A stretch of DNA of 64,000 nucleotides from Salarchaeum japonicum_A (GTDB taxonomy: Archaea; Halobacteriota; Halobacteria; Halobacteriales; Halobacteriaceae). Position numbers and translations under genes: made by a program. This document shows, piece after piece, positions 16,374 to 24,498 of this stretch (position 1 is its first letter; the number at the start of each line of letters is the position of its first letter). The notes beneath the pieces were generated by a model. That model worked only from the letters and a program-made list of their open reading frames with translations. It ran no database searches and was not told the origin of the DNA. The stretch lies in assembly GCF_049705945.1 (NCBI RefSeq), contig NZ_JBNAMV010000004.1:1612001-1676000 (forward strand), in the 5' to 3' direction.

Positions 16374-17792
16374 CTAGGTCAGGGGTTCGCCCTTCGTCTC
16401 ACGGCCGAACGCGAGGACGACGAGGCCGCCGAGCACGAACGCCACGGCGAGCGGCGCGAGCGCGACGAGGTAGCCGATGTCGACGAGCGCGCCCGCGAGA
16501 ATCGGGCCGATGACGGCCGCTATCTTCCCGACGCCGCCCGCGAACCCGTTCCCGGTCGCGCGCGCTTCGGTGGGGAAGAGTTCGGGCGTGTACGCGTAGA
16601 TCGCGCCCCACGCGCCGAGCGTGAAGAAGGAGGAGGCGAGGAGCGCGAGGAAGAAAGGCCAGAACCCGCTGAGGCCGAGGCCGAAGCCCGCGCCCGGCAT
16701 CGCGCTCGCGAACACGAACGTGAACACGCCGGACGCGACCAGGTAGCTCCCCAGCGTGAGCTTTCGGCCGATTTTCTCGACGAGGTAGGCGGCGCTCAGG
16801 TAGCCGGGGAATTGGACAATCGCGATGAGGAGGAAGTAGACGTAGACGCTGCCGAACGTCAGACCCCCGACGGAGAACGAGGGGACGGTGCCGCTCGCGC
16901 CGAACGTCTGCGGGAGCCAGATGAACACGCCGTAGTACCCGAAGTTGATAGCGAACCACGCCGCCGAAATCATCACCGTCTGCACGCGGATGTCGGCCTC
17001 GAACAGCCGCCCGAACCCGGGGGACTCCATCGGCGTCACGTCGTCCGCGTCGATGAGTTCGACCTCCTCACCGTTCTCTTCAGCGATGGCGCGCAGGCGG
17101 TCGTTCGCGGCGTCGACGTTCCCCGTGCGTGCGAGGTAGTACGGCGTCTCCGAGAGCTGGGTGCGGATGACGAAGACGAGCAGGCCGGGCACCGCCGAGG
17201 CGACGAACAGCAGCCGCCAGCCCTCGACGGCGCCGAAGACGGGCACCGAGACGGTGCCGCCCGTCGGGAGGAACGCGAGGAAGAACCACGCGAGGCCGAC
17301 GGCGAGCCCGTAGCCGAGCGGCCAGAACGCGTCGAGGTAGACGAGGTAGCGGCCGCGGCGGTTGGTCGGGAGGTGTTCGGAGAGGTAGGAGGTGTCGACG
17401 GCGAGCGCGCCGCCCAACCCGACGCCGGTGAGGAAGCGGAGGGCGAACCCGCTGTAGAAACCGACGGCGAGCGCGGTGAGGCCGGCGAACACCGTGTAGG
17501 TGAGCACGGTCCACTGGAACGCGGGTTTGCGGCCGTACTGGTCGGCGATGTATCCCCAGCCCCAGTTCCCGACGACCATGCCCATGAGGCTCGCGGAGCC
17601 GAGGAAGCCGGCAGCGAGGCCGCTGAGGCTCCACGCGTCGAGGAGGACGGGGAGGGTGAAGCTGATGAGGATGACTTCCATGCCGTCGAACGCCCACGCC
17701 GTCCCGCAGATGGCGAGGAGGCGGCGGTGGAACCTGCCGACGGGAATCCTGTCTAACACCGACGATACTGGGATACTTCGCTTTTCGGACAT
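16374..17792 (-). CDS. MFS transporter (sugar/aromatic-acid transporter subfamily)
   Basis: A 472-residue 12-TM major facilitator. The loop 2-3 motif GWGYIADQYGRKPAF, the loop 8-9 copy VEKIGRKLTLGS, and the loop 10-11 segment YTPELFPTEARATGNGFAGG with its PE.FPT.AR signature place it in the sugar-porter/SV2-like group that includes niacin, benzoate and hexose carriers. A central hydrophilic loop of about 60 residues (NDRLRAIAEENGEEVELID) separates the halves. Substrate cannot be told. The gene lies 83 nt downstream of a winged-helix regulator on the same strand, which may control it. Confidence 0.92.
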   Translation of the reverse strand: MSEKRSIPVSSVLDRIPVGRFHRRLLAICGTAWAFDGMEVILISFTLPVLLDAWSLSGLAAGFLGSASLMGMVVGNWGWGYIADQYGRKPAFQWTVLTYTVFAGLTALAVGFYSGFALRFLTGVGLGGALAVDTSYLSEHLPTNRRGRYLVYLDAFWPLGYGLAVGLAWFFLAFLPTGGTVSVPVFGAVEGWRLLFVASAVPGLLVFVIRTQLSETPYYLARTGNVDAANDRLRAIAEENGEEVELIDADDVTPMESPGFGRLFEADIRVQTVMISAAWFAINFGYYGVFIWLPQTFGASGTVPSFSVGGLTFGSVYVYFLLIAIVQFPGYLSAAYLVEKIGRKLTLGSYLVASGVFTFVFASAMPGAGFGLGLSGFWPFFLALLASSFFTLGAWGAIYAYTPELFPTEARATGNGFAGGVGKIAAVIGPILAGALVDIGYLVALAPLAVAFVLGGLVVLAFGRETKGEPLT

Positions 17793-17875
17793 CCGTGTAC
17801 TCGACCCCGACGATTCAATACCTCAAAAAGATTGTGTCTATACGTTCGATAGTCGATGTCGGAGAATAATTTTCT

Positions 17876-18154
17876 TCAATCCGTGAGTGCGTCGGACATC
17901 CACTCGAACTGTTCGCGGATACCGTTCTCTCCGGTCTCCGTCAGACGGATGCGCTCGCGCGCCCCGTCCGCCGTCCGCACCACTACGCCCTGCGACTCCA
18001 GACCGTCGATAGCGCCGTGGAACGTCTTCGGCCGCACCCGGGTCTCGTACTGCTTTTCGAGCGCTCGCTTCACCCCGCTCACCGTCGGGTCGTCCAGGCT
18101 GGCGATTGTAATGCATACGTCCCGCCGCAACCCCGACTGCAACCACCGAGACAT
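17876..18154 (-). CDS. Winged-helix transcriptional regulator (PadR-like)
   Basis: A 92-residue one-domain DNA-binding protein. Residues about 10-75 fold as helix-helix-helix-wing: SVKRALEKQYETRVRPKTFHGAIDGLESQGVV gives the recognition helix region (positions 27-57 as VKRALEKQYETR and PKTFHGAIDGLE), followed by the wing VVVRTADGARERIRLTETG. This resembles PadR/MarR-type haloarchaeal regulators. It is divergent from the CARF-like HTH gene, and a 21-bp inverted repeat (18160-18180) starts 6 nt upstream of its ATG, so it may regulate itself and its neighbour. Confidence 0.8.
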   Translation of the reverse strand: MSRWLQSGLRRDVCITIASLDDPTVSGVKRALEKQYETRVRPKTFHGAIDGLESQGVVVRTADGARERIRLTETGENGIREQFEWMSDALTD

Positions 18155-18159
18155 ACCCC

Positions 18160-18180
18160 ACTCGTCGAGCGCCGACGAGT
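18160..18180. repeat. Perfect inverted repeat between two divergent regulator genes
   Basis: ACTCGTCG at 18160-18167 and its exact complement CGACGAGT at 18173-18180 flank a 5-nt centre. It lies in the 59-nt region between the divergent wHTH (ATG at 18154) and CARF-like (ATG at 18214) genes, so it is a candidate operator for either dimeric regulator. It is too GC-rich to be a TATA element. Confidence 0.5.
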
Positions 18181-18213
18181 AGTCTTTTGCCGTTCACGAC
18201 CCCACTCGAGAGT

Positions 18214-19101
18214 ATGCAGACGCACGTCATCCCGGTCGGGTTCGACTACGACCGGCTCATCGCGCCGCTCGTCCGCGACCGCCTTGACGTGGACCGAGTG
18301 GTGCTCTTGGAGGGCGCGGTCGGGAGCGAGGCGAACGTCGAGTACTCCCAGCACCTCGCGGAGAAACTCGAACAGGACTTCGAGAACCTCCTCGGCGCCG
18401 AGACCGACCGCGTGTCGGTGCGCGACGTGTACGACTACGACGCCGCGTTCGCGCAGGCGTTCGACCTCATCGCCGACGAACTCGACGCCGGCGGCGAGGT
18501 CTGGGTGAACATCGCGTCGATGCCGCGGACCGTGAGTTTCGCGTTCGCGACCGCCGCGCACTCGCTCGCGGTCGAACGCGAGGAGGACCGCTCGCGCATC
18601 CACACCTACTACACGGCCCCCGAGAAGTACCTCGAAACCGAACTCGCGGAGGAACTCCGGAAGGAAATCGACCTGCTCTCCGACCTCGACGCCGGCGACG
18701 TGGACGACGGTCGAATCGCGGAGCGCGTGGAGAGCGCGCGCGCCCTCCTCGACGAGTTCGACGAACGCGGAACCACCATCGGCGCGAAGGAAATCGACGG
18801 CCGGCACGTCGTCGAAATCCCCGTCGCGTCGTTCTCGAACGTCAAGCCGTTCGAGGAACTCGTCCTGTTCACCCTCGGCGAACACGGCGAGTTCGCGAGC
18901 GTCAGCGACCTCGCAGAAACCCTCGCGAGCGACCTAGGAGAGGAGTACACGGACTCCTTCCGCTCGAAAGTCATCTACAACGTCGACCGCTTGGGGCCGG
19001 GCGGGAAGGGCTACATCGAACAGGAACGCGAAGGCAAATCCCACCGCACTCGCCTCTCCCGCATCGGCGAACTCTGGGTGCGCGCCCACGAAAACGACTG
19101 A
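18214..19101 (+). CDS. HFX_2341-type (DUF6293) regulator: CARF-like Rossmann domain plus C-terminal winged helix
   Basis: A 295-residue two-domain protein. Residues 1-145 form a Rossmann-like alpha/beta domain (HVIPVGFDYDRLIAPLV, DRVVLLEG, then EVWVNIASMPRTVSFAFATAAHSLA), whose last segment matches the strand-loop-helix that binds cyclic nucleotides in CARF proteins such as Csa3. Residues about 210-295 are a winged helix (ELVLFTLGEHGEFASVSDLAETL, ending RLSRIGELWVRAH). Haloarchaeal relatives are annotated as HFX_2341-family transcriptional regulators. No CRISPR-associated gene or array is nearby. ATG at 18214 gives the typical MQTHVIPVGFD start; the longer frame adds an unrelated N-terminus. 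Confidence 0.85.
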   Translation: MQTHVIPVGFDYDRLIAPLVRDRLDVDRVVLLEGAVGSEANVEYSQHLAEKLEQDFENLLGAETDRVSVRDVYDYDAAFAQAFDLIADELDAGGEVWVNIASMPRTVSFAFATAAHSLAVEREEDRSRIHTYYTAPEKYLETELAEELRKEIDLLSDLDAGDVDDGRIAERVESARALLDEFDERGTTIGAKEIDGRHVVEIPVASFSNVKPFEELVLFTLGEHGEFASVSDLAETLASDLGEEYTDSFRSKVIYNVDRLGPGGKGYIEQEREGKSHRTRLSRIGELWVRAHEND

Positions 19102-19135
19102 TTCCGCGGGTACTCTCTCATTCAGCTTCTTCGTT

Positions 19136-19804
19136 TCAGTTCCGCCGTTTCAGCTTCTCGGCTCTCGTCGCGAGCGCGAGGAAGGTCGCGAGCAGCGTGA
19201 GGGTGACGGCGGCGACGGCGGCGAGGTCGTGCGCGCGAACCGAGTGGTCGATAGCGCCGGCGACGTACTCCGCGCGGAGCGTCGTGTGGTGGAAGTCGCC
19301 CACGAGGGGTGCGACGTAATCCACCACGTCGTTGAACCAGTACCAGCCCGCGGCGACCGCGACCGCGGGCACCGAGAAGGACGCGTAGCGGTGGATGGCG
19401 AACGCCTCGACGGCCATCGCGGCGTGGCTCAGGACGAGGAACCAGTACATCGCCCACCAGAGTTCGCCCTGGCCGTTCACGACCAACTGGACGAACGGCG
19501 TCCACAGGCCGAGTTTGATGCAGCCGAAGAAGGCGAGCGCGTGCAGCCACTCCGCGTCCCAGTCCAGCCGATACGCGGCGAGCGACAGCCCGATGAAGAG
19601 CGTGGCGACGGGGCTGTCGGGGACGACTACCCACGCGAGCAGCGGCGTGGTTTCGAGCTGGAAGCGGTAGTACCAGAACCCGAACGCGGTCCCGACGAGG
19701 TTCACGAGCACGATAACCGGGAGCAGGCGGAACGCGAGATCCTCCAGGGCGTCCGGGAGTGGCGCGACGTACCACGGGAGGTCGTTGCGCGCCGGAATCG
19801 TCAT
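19136..19804 (-). CDS. DUF1405 integral membrane protein
   Basis: A 222-residue membrane protein with six or so hydrophobic segments. Family landmarks of DUF1405 (YpjA-like) are visible: GFWYYRFQLETTPLLAW, VPDSPVATLFIGLSL, FGCIKLGLWTPFVQ and WYWFNDVVDYVAPLVG. The function is unknown in any organism I know of. It ends in a short basic cytoplasmic tail (KLKRRN). It is divergent from pdxS across a 176-nt region that contains several short repeats. Confidence 0.88.
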   Translation of the reverse strand: MTIPARNDLPWYVAPLPDALEDLAFRLLPVIVLVNLVGTAFGFWYYRFQLETTPLLAWVVVPDSPVATLFIGLSLAAYRLDWDAEWLHALAFFGCIKLGLWTPFVQLVVNGQGELWWAMYWFLVLSHAAMAVEAFAIHRYASFSVPAVAVAAGWYWFNDVVDYVAPLVGDFHHTTLRAEYVAGAIDHSVRAHDLAAVAAVTLTLLATFLALATRAEKLKRRN

Positions 19805-19839
19805 ACCGGGGAATCGGCGGACGCCATCAAAGCATCTGC

Positions 19840-19911
19840 GGTTCAGTTGCCAGACTGAACCCAGCGAACGTTAGTTTGCGTTGGTTCAGCCGTGAGGCTG
19901 CGCCCAGCGAA
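19840..19911. repeat. Cluster of short inverted and direct repeats upstream of pdxS
   Basis: GGTTCAG at 19840-19846 pairs with CTGAACC at 19855-19861, and GGTTCAG occurs again at 19883-19889. CCCAGCGAA occurs at 19860-19868 and again at 19903-19911. CAGCC/GGCTG form a short hairpin at 19887-19899. The cluster lies in the divergent DUF1405/pdxS intergenic region and upstream of the likely pdxS TATA box, so regulator binding is plausible; the function is unknown. Confidence 0.45.
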
Positions 19912-19949
19912 GTGGTGGGTTTGCGGTCCGTGGTGTGGGCAACCAGACT

Positions 19950-19957
19950 CGTTAAGG
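19950..19957 (+). promoter_or_regulatory. TATA-like box for pdxS
   Basis: CGTTAAGG about 25-30 nt upstream of the pdxS ATG at 19981, where a haloarchaeal TATA element of a leaderless gene would sit. Weak match, assigned by position. Confidence 0.3.
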
Positions 19958-19980
19958 CACTCCCGGCGGAAGTCCCGTGT

Positions 19981-20889
19981 ATGAGCGAAGAGACCGACAT
20001 CGAGGAGTTGAAGCGAGGAACCGACCTCGTGAAGCGCGGGTTCGCGCGGATGCAGAAGGGCGGCGTCATCATGGACGTGGTGAACCGCGAACAGGCGCGC
20101 ATCGCGGAGGACGCGGGCGCGGTCGCGGTGATGCACCTCGAAGCGGTGCCGGCGGACATCCGGAAGCGCGGCGGCGTCGCGCGGATGGCCGACCCGAGCG
20201 GGATTCAGGAGGTCATCGACGAGGTGTCCATCCCGGTGATGGGGAAGGTCCGCATCGGCCACCGGAAGGAAGCCGAAATCATGGAGGTCGCGGGCGCGGA
20301 CATGATCGACGAGTCCGAGGTGCTCACGCCCGCGGACGACAAGTATCATATCGACAAGCGCGACTTCACCGCGCCGTTCGTCTGCGGCGCGCGCAACCTC
20401 GGCGAAGCGCTGCGCCGCATCCACGAGGGCGCGGCGATGATTCGCACGAAGGGCGAAGCGGGGACGGGCGACGTGAATCAGGCCGTCCACCACCAGCGCA
20501 CCATCAAGAGCGCGATTCGGAAGCTGGAGGGCATGAACTACGAGGAGCGCGAGATGTGGGCGCGCGAGCACGAAGCCCCGAACGACCTCGTGCACGAGAC
20601 CGCCGAAATGGGGCGGCTTCCCGTCGTGAACTTCGCCGCGGGCGGCATCGCGACGCCCGCGGACGCCGCGCTGATGATGCACCACGAGTGCGACGGTATC
20701 TTCGTCGGCAGCGGAATCTTCGGCGCAGAGGACCCCGAGAAGATGGGGCGCGCAATCGTCGACGCCGTCAACAACTACGACGACCCTGAACGCCTCATGG
20801 AAATCGCCTCCAACATCGGGAGCGGGATGAAGGGCGAGGCGAACGTCGACCTCCCCGAGGAGGAGAAGCTGCAGGGCCGCGGGAACTAA
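19981..20889 (+). CDS. pdxS: Pyridoxal 5'-phosphate synthase subunit PdxS
   Basis: A 302-residue PdxS (Pdx1), the (beta/alpha)8 synthase that makes PLP from ribose 5-phosphate, glyceraldehyde 3-phosphate and ammonia delivered by the glutaminase PdxT. The sequence is highly conserved: the catalytic Lys in MGKVRIGHRKEAEI, DMIDESEVLTPAD, the second Lys in RTKGEAGTGDV, and GIFVGSGIFGAEDPEKM. No pdxT gene is in the window. ATG at 19981 gives the usual haloarchaeal N-terminus MSEETDIEELKRGTDLVKRG; the longer reading frame upstream is not PdxS-like. Confidence 0.97.
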   Translation: MSEETDIEELKRGTDLVKRGFARMQKGGVIMDVVNREQARIAEDAGAVAVMHLEAVPADIRKRGGVARMADPSGIQEVIDEVSIPVMGKVRIGHRKEAEIMEVAGADMIDESEVLTPADDKYHIDKRDFTAPFVCGARNLGEALRRIHEGAAMIRTKGEAGTGDVNQAVHHQRTIKSAIRKLEGMNYEEREMWAREHEAPNDLVHETAEMGRLPVVNFAAGGIATPADAALMMHHECDGIFVGSGIFGAEDPEKMGRAIVDAVNNYDDPERLMEIASNIGSGMKGEANVDLPEEEKLQGRGN

Positions 20890-20918
20890 CGCGGTCGAAT
20901 TTCTTTTCGCGACGGCGT

Positions 20919-22106
20919 TCACCGCAGCACGCGGAGCGACGGCTCTCCCTCGGCGTAGTCGACGAACGCGAGTCGGTCACCGACCGCTATCGGCGTATTG
21001 AAGCCGTCCCCCGCGAGCGACCACGCTATCGTGCCGGCGTCCCGGTCGCTCGATTCCGTTCGAACGCTCGCCAGCCCGAATCCCCGAGAACTCGCGAGAA
21101 TCGCGTCTCCGACGACGCTGATTCCCGAGTGCACCGAGCCGTGCAGTCCGTGTTCGCCCATCCGCCACGCGACATCGCCGGTACTCGCGTCGAGCGCAAC
21201 GATGTCGGAGGGGTCTGTCACGTACGCGCGGCCGTGCGCCACCGCCGGCGGCGACCAACACCCCGTCGCCGGCCACTGCCACTCCCGGTCGCCGGTCGCG
21301 GCGTCGAACGCGTGCACGCCCGACCGCACGTCGGAGACGTAGACGGTTTCGTCGACGATTACGGGACACGACCTGACTTTCTGGAGTGTTTGCCGCCAGG
21401 TGATGTTCCCGTTCGTTGAGTCCACGGCGGTAATCCCGGCCGCGTCGGGGAACACCACGACGCCGTCGCCGACCGCCGGCCCGACGTTCTCGAACTCCAG
21501 AAAGCTGTCCTTCGGCATGCGGTCGGCGTCCGTGTTCCGCCAGCGCACCTCGCCCGAGTCGGCGTCGAGCGCGAGGTACGCCTCCGCGGACCGCACGAAC
21601 ACCGTGTCATCCCCGAGCGCCGGCATCGTCACGCTGTCAGCGGAGAGCGGCGTCTCCCACAGCGTTCCCTCGCTCTCCGTCATCGCTGAAACGCGAGCCG
21701 TATCCGTCTCGTCCTGCCTGCCTTCCGTCGGGACGTACACTGTTTCACCGTCGAGACACGGCGTCGCGGCGACCGCACTCGCTGTCTCGATTCGCCGCGC
21801 GAACGCGCCTCCCTCGAATGGAACGAGACGCACGCCTGCCTCGTCACCGACGACGAGACGGTTCTCGTCGGCGACCGGCGACGTGGCGACCGACCCCTGA
21901 AGGCTGTACGACTGCTCAGTTTCGGGTGGACGTGACGGAACGGAACCCGCGGCGTAGCTCGCCCGATGCGTCGCTGTTCGGCCGTACGACTCCCACATTG
22001 CTGCTCCGTCGACTCCGTCACTGGCGTCGTCGGTTCGGCCGAGCGCGCTACACCCGGCGAGTGTGAGCAGTCCGGTTGCGAGTAGTTCCCGTCGCTGGAG
22101 GGACAT
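20919..22106 (-). CDS. PQQ-binding-like beta-propeller lipoprotein (Tat-exported)
   Basis: A 395-residue exported protein. The N-terminus MSLQRRELLATGLLTLAGCSALG has twin arginines and a lipobox (LAGC, Cys19), the usual haloarchaeal Tat lipoprotein signal. The mature part is a chain of PQQ/BamB-type beta-propeller repeats, with recurring motifs such as VYVPTEG, GEVRWRN, NGNITWRQT, VYVSDVRSGVHAFDAATGDREW and IVALDASTGDVAWRMG. Such propellers bind partners or cofactors outside the membrane; no PQQ-dependent dehydrogenase motif is present. It is convergent with pdxS (29-nt gap) and followed on the same strand by nothing related. Confidence 0.9.
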   Translation of the reverse strand: MSLQRRELLATGLLTLAGCSALGRTDDASDGVDGAAMWESYGRTATHRASYAAGSVPSRPPETEQSYSLQGSVATSPVADENRLVVGDEAGVRLVPFEGGAFARRIETASAVAATPCLDGETVYVPTEGRQDETDTARVSAMTESEGTLWETPLSADSVTMPALGDDTVFVRSAEAYLALDADSGEVRWRNTDADRMPKDSFLEFENVGPAVGDGVVVFPDAAGITAVDSTNGNITWRQTLQKVRSCPVIVDETVYVSDVRSGVHAFDAATGDREWQWPATGCWSPPAVAHGRAYVTDPSDIVALDASTGDVAWRMGEHGLHGSVHSGISVVGDAILASSRGFGLASVRTESSDRDAGTIAWSLAGDGFNTPIAVGDRLAFVDYAEGEPSLRVLR

Positions 22107-22127
22107 GAATCCGAATACGAAACCTCT

Positions 22128-22138
22128 GCATAAAAAAC
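22128..22138 (-). promoter_or_regulatory. TATA-like box for the PQQ-repeat lipoprotein gene
   Basis: On the minus strand a TTTTTTATG stretch lies about 23-31 nt upstream of the ATG at 22106, between the lipoprotein gene and the thrB stop. Fits a haloarchaeal TATA box giving a leaderless transcript. Confidence 0.45.
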
Positions 22139-22153
22139 GTCGAGTCGGTTTGG

Positions 22154-23029
22154 TTACAAGATTTCCGCGCCGGTGCCGACGCCGGACTGGTAGGCACGGG
22201 CGTCCACACCTTCTCTCTCGAAGCCATCGACGAGCGCTGACGCGACCTCGCGCTGGCGGCCGGGATAGCAGACGGCGAGGACGCTCGGGCCGGACCCGGA
22301 GATGGTCGCGCCGGTCGCGCCGGCTTTTTTGGCGTGGTCGACGGCGCGCGCGTAGCCGTCGATGAGCGCGGCCCGGGCGGGCGTGACGACGTGTTCGCGC
22401 ATGCCGCGGCCGACGAGCACGGGGTCGTCCTGCTCGAAGCCGGCGGTGAGGGTCGCGGCGCTCCCGACGGTGTCGACGAGGTCTTCGATGGCGACGGAGT
22501 CGGGGACGACGCGCCGGGCGTCCCGGGTCGAGACGACGATTTCGGGGAGGCAGGCGACGAGCGACACGTCCGTGGGGATGCTGGTGATTCCGTCGTCGCG
22601 GACGATGGTGAATCCGCCGAGGATGGCGGGCGCGACGTTGTCCGCGTGCGCTTCGCCGGAGACGGCGGCTTCCCCTTCGGCGGCGACGCGGACGAGTTCC
22701 TCCTGGCTGAGCCCGCAGTCGTAGAGTTCGTTCAATGCGACGGCGGCGGCGGCGGCGCTCGCGGCGGACGACCCCAGTCCGGAGGAGGGGCGCACGCCCT
22801 TCTGGATGGTGATATGGGCGGGGGCGTCGAGTTCCCGCGCGACCACGCCCGCCGTGTTCCGCGCGGGGTCGGTCGGGATGTAGTCGCTCCCGTACCCCTC
22901 GACTTCGAGCGTCGTCGTCTCCGCGCGCTCGACGGTGACGCGGTCTGCGGGCCGGTCGAGCGCCACCCCGAACACGTCGAAGCCACTCCCCAAGTTCGCG
23001 CTCGTCGCGGGCGCCCGTACCGTAATCAT
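22154..23029 (-). CDS. thrB: Homoserine kinase
   Basis: A 291-residue GHMP kinase that phosphorylates L-homoserine for threonine synthesis. Motifs: MITVRAPATSANLGSGFD at the N-terminus (the usual ThrB start), the ATP-binding loop RPSSGLGSSAASAAAAAVALN, SGEAHADNVAPAILGGF, and the C-terminal GATISGSGPSVLAV. The ATG at 23029 was chosen since the longer frame places an unrelated Arg-rich stretch before the conserved start. It is divergent from the FAD oxidoreductase gene at 23137. Confidence 0.96.
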   Translation of the reverse strand: MITVRAPATSANLGSGFDVFGVALDRPADRVTVERAETTTLEVEGYGSDYIPTDPARNTAGVVARELDAPAHITIQKGVRPSSGLGSSAASAAAAAVALNELYDCGLSQEELVRVAAEGEAAVSGEAHADNVAPAILGGFTIVRDDGITSIPTDVSLVACLPEIVVSTRDARRVVPDSVAIEDLVDTVGSAATLTAGFEQDDPVLVGRGMREHVVTPARAALIDGYARAVDHAKKAGATGATISGSGPSVLAVCYPGRQREVASALVDGFEREGVDARAYQSGVGTGAEIL

Positions 23030-23136
23030 GGCACGGAGTAGCGAAGGCGGGGGGAAAAGACTAGCGGGTGTTCCAGGGCGGCGGGCGCGCCGGTCCAACC
23101 GTAACCGTAAACCGCGCCCCTCGCGGAGTACGGGGC

Positions 23137-24450
23137 ATGATCGGTATCGTCGGCGGCGGTATCGCGGGTCTCGCGGCCGCCCGACGGCTCCAGAAGCACG
23201 GCGAGGACGTGCGCGTGTTTGAGGCGTCGGACGCGCTCGGCGGGCTGGCCGCGACCTACGAAACGGCCGGCGACCCAATCGAGAAGTACTACCACCACCT
23301 CTCCGCGAGCGAGGAGACCATCGTCGACCTCATCGACGACCTCGGGCTCTCCGACGACCTCCACTGGCCAATCGGGAAGAACGCCTACTACATGGACGGC
23401 ACCGTCCACCCGCTCGACAAGCCATGGGAGATACTCGCGTATCCCCACCTCAGCCTCTACGACACGTTCCGCCTCGCGATGCTCACGCTCGAAGTCGACG
23501 TGCGCGGCGGCATCCCCTCGTTCGACTCGTACGAGAACCTGGAGGACTTCGAGGACGTCCCGATAAAGGAGTTCCTGCTCGAACACACCACTCGCGGCGT
23601 TTACGAGAACTTCTTCGAACCCCTCCTGAACGCGAAGTTCGGCAGTCGCAAGGAGGACGTGTCCGCCGCGTGGCTGCTCGGCCGCATCAAATTCCGGGGC
23701 GAACGCGACCTCCTCCGCGGCGAACCGCTCGGCTACCTCGACGGCGGATTCGGGCAACTACTCGACCGCCTCGTCGCGGACGTCGGACGGGAGAACATCG
23801 CGACGAACGCGCGCGTCACCGGCGTCGAGTTCGCGGACGGCGCGGTCGACTCGCTCTCCGTCGACGTCGCGGGCGAGGCGGAGACGCACGACGTGGACGA
23901 CGTGGTCGTGGCAGCGATGCCGAACGTGCTCGAAGCGCTCACCGGCTACGAGTGCAATATCGAGTTCCAGGGCACCGTCTGCTCGGTGATTTCGATGGAC
24001 GAGTCCCTCACCGACACGTACTGGCTGAACATCGGCGACGACGCGCCCTTCGGCGCGCTCATCGAGCACACGAACTTCATCCCCGCGTCGAACTACGGCG
24101 GCGAACACCTCCTCTACGTCCCGAAGTACATTCAGAGCCCCGAGGAAGACATTTGGGGAATGGATGACGACGAGGTCGAGGAGCGCTGGCTCTCCGGCAT
24201 CGAGGAGCTGTTCCCGGAGTTCGACCGTGACTCCGTGAACTGGATTCGAACCACGAGGAACCCGCGGACGGCACCCGTGTACGAGCGCGGCTACCTCGAC
24301 ATGGTCGTTCCCTACGACCTCTCCGAGGCGGTCGCGGACGGCGTCTACTACGCGGGGATGGCGAGTCGCGCCCAGTACCCTGAACGCAGCCTCAACGGCG
24401 GTATCGTTGCCGGCTACGAATGCGCGGACCGAATTGTGGGCGAGAAATAG
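23137..24450 (+). CDS. FAD-dependent oxidoreductase (protoporphyrinogen-oxidase-like NAD(P)/FAD protein)
   Basis: A 437-residue flavoprotein of the amine-oxidase/PPOX superfamily. The dinucleotide-binding motif GIVGGGIAGLAAARRLQKHG is at the extreme N-terminus, followed by GGLAATYE and YYHHLSASEE; the C-terminus has YYAGMASRAQYPERSLNGGIVAGYECAD, the second FAD-binding segment. Relatives include UDP-galactopyranose mutase-like and protoporphyrinogen-oxidase-like proteins, often linked to cell-envelope sugar or lipid metabolism. The substrate cannot be assigned. It is directly upstream of the tetR gene on the same strand, 48 nt away. Confidence 0.88.
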   Translation: MIGIVGGGIAGLAAARRLQKHGEDVRVFEASDALGGLAATYETAGDPIEKYYHHLSASEETIVDLIDDLGLSDDLHWPIGKNAYYMDGTVHPLDKPWEILAYPHLSLYDTFRLAMLTLEVDVRGGIPSFDSYENLEDFEDVPIKEFLLEHTTRGVYENFFEPLLNAKFGSRKEDVSAAWLLGRIKFRGERDLLRGEPLGYLDGGFGQLLDRLVADVGRENIATNARVTGVEFADGAVDSLSVDVAGEAETHDVDDVVVAAMPNVLEALTGYECNIEFQGTVCSVISMDESLTDTYWLNIGDDAPFGALIEHTNFIPASNYGGEHLLYVPKYIQSPEEDIWGMDDDEVEERWLSGIEELFPEFDRDSVNWIRTTRNPRTAPVYERGYLDMVVPYDLSEAVADGVYYAGMASRAQYPERSLNGGIVAGYECADRIVGEK

Positions 24451-24480
24451 CGGTCGGACCGGTGGACTTTTCCCGCTGGC

Positions 24481-24498
24481 TGACTAACTGGTCAGTCA
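24481..24498. promoter_or_regulatory. Probable TetR operator overlapping the translation start
   Basis: TGACTAACTGGTCAGTCA is an imperfect palindrome with 7 of 9 pairs complementary, ending immediately before the ATG of the TetR-family gene. Haloarchaeal TetR genes often carry TGACTGGTCAGT-like sites. At this position, in a leaderless gene, the bound protein would cover the transcription start, giving simple autorepression. Confidence 0.65.

Noticed and set aside
18187..18213. Nine-residue N-terminal extension of the CARF-like protein
   Set aside because: It precedes the conserved MQTHVIPVGFD start, and the ATG at 18214 has better context.
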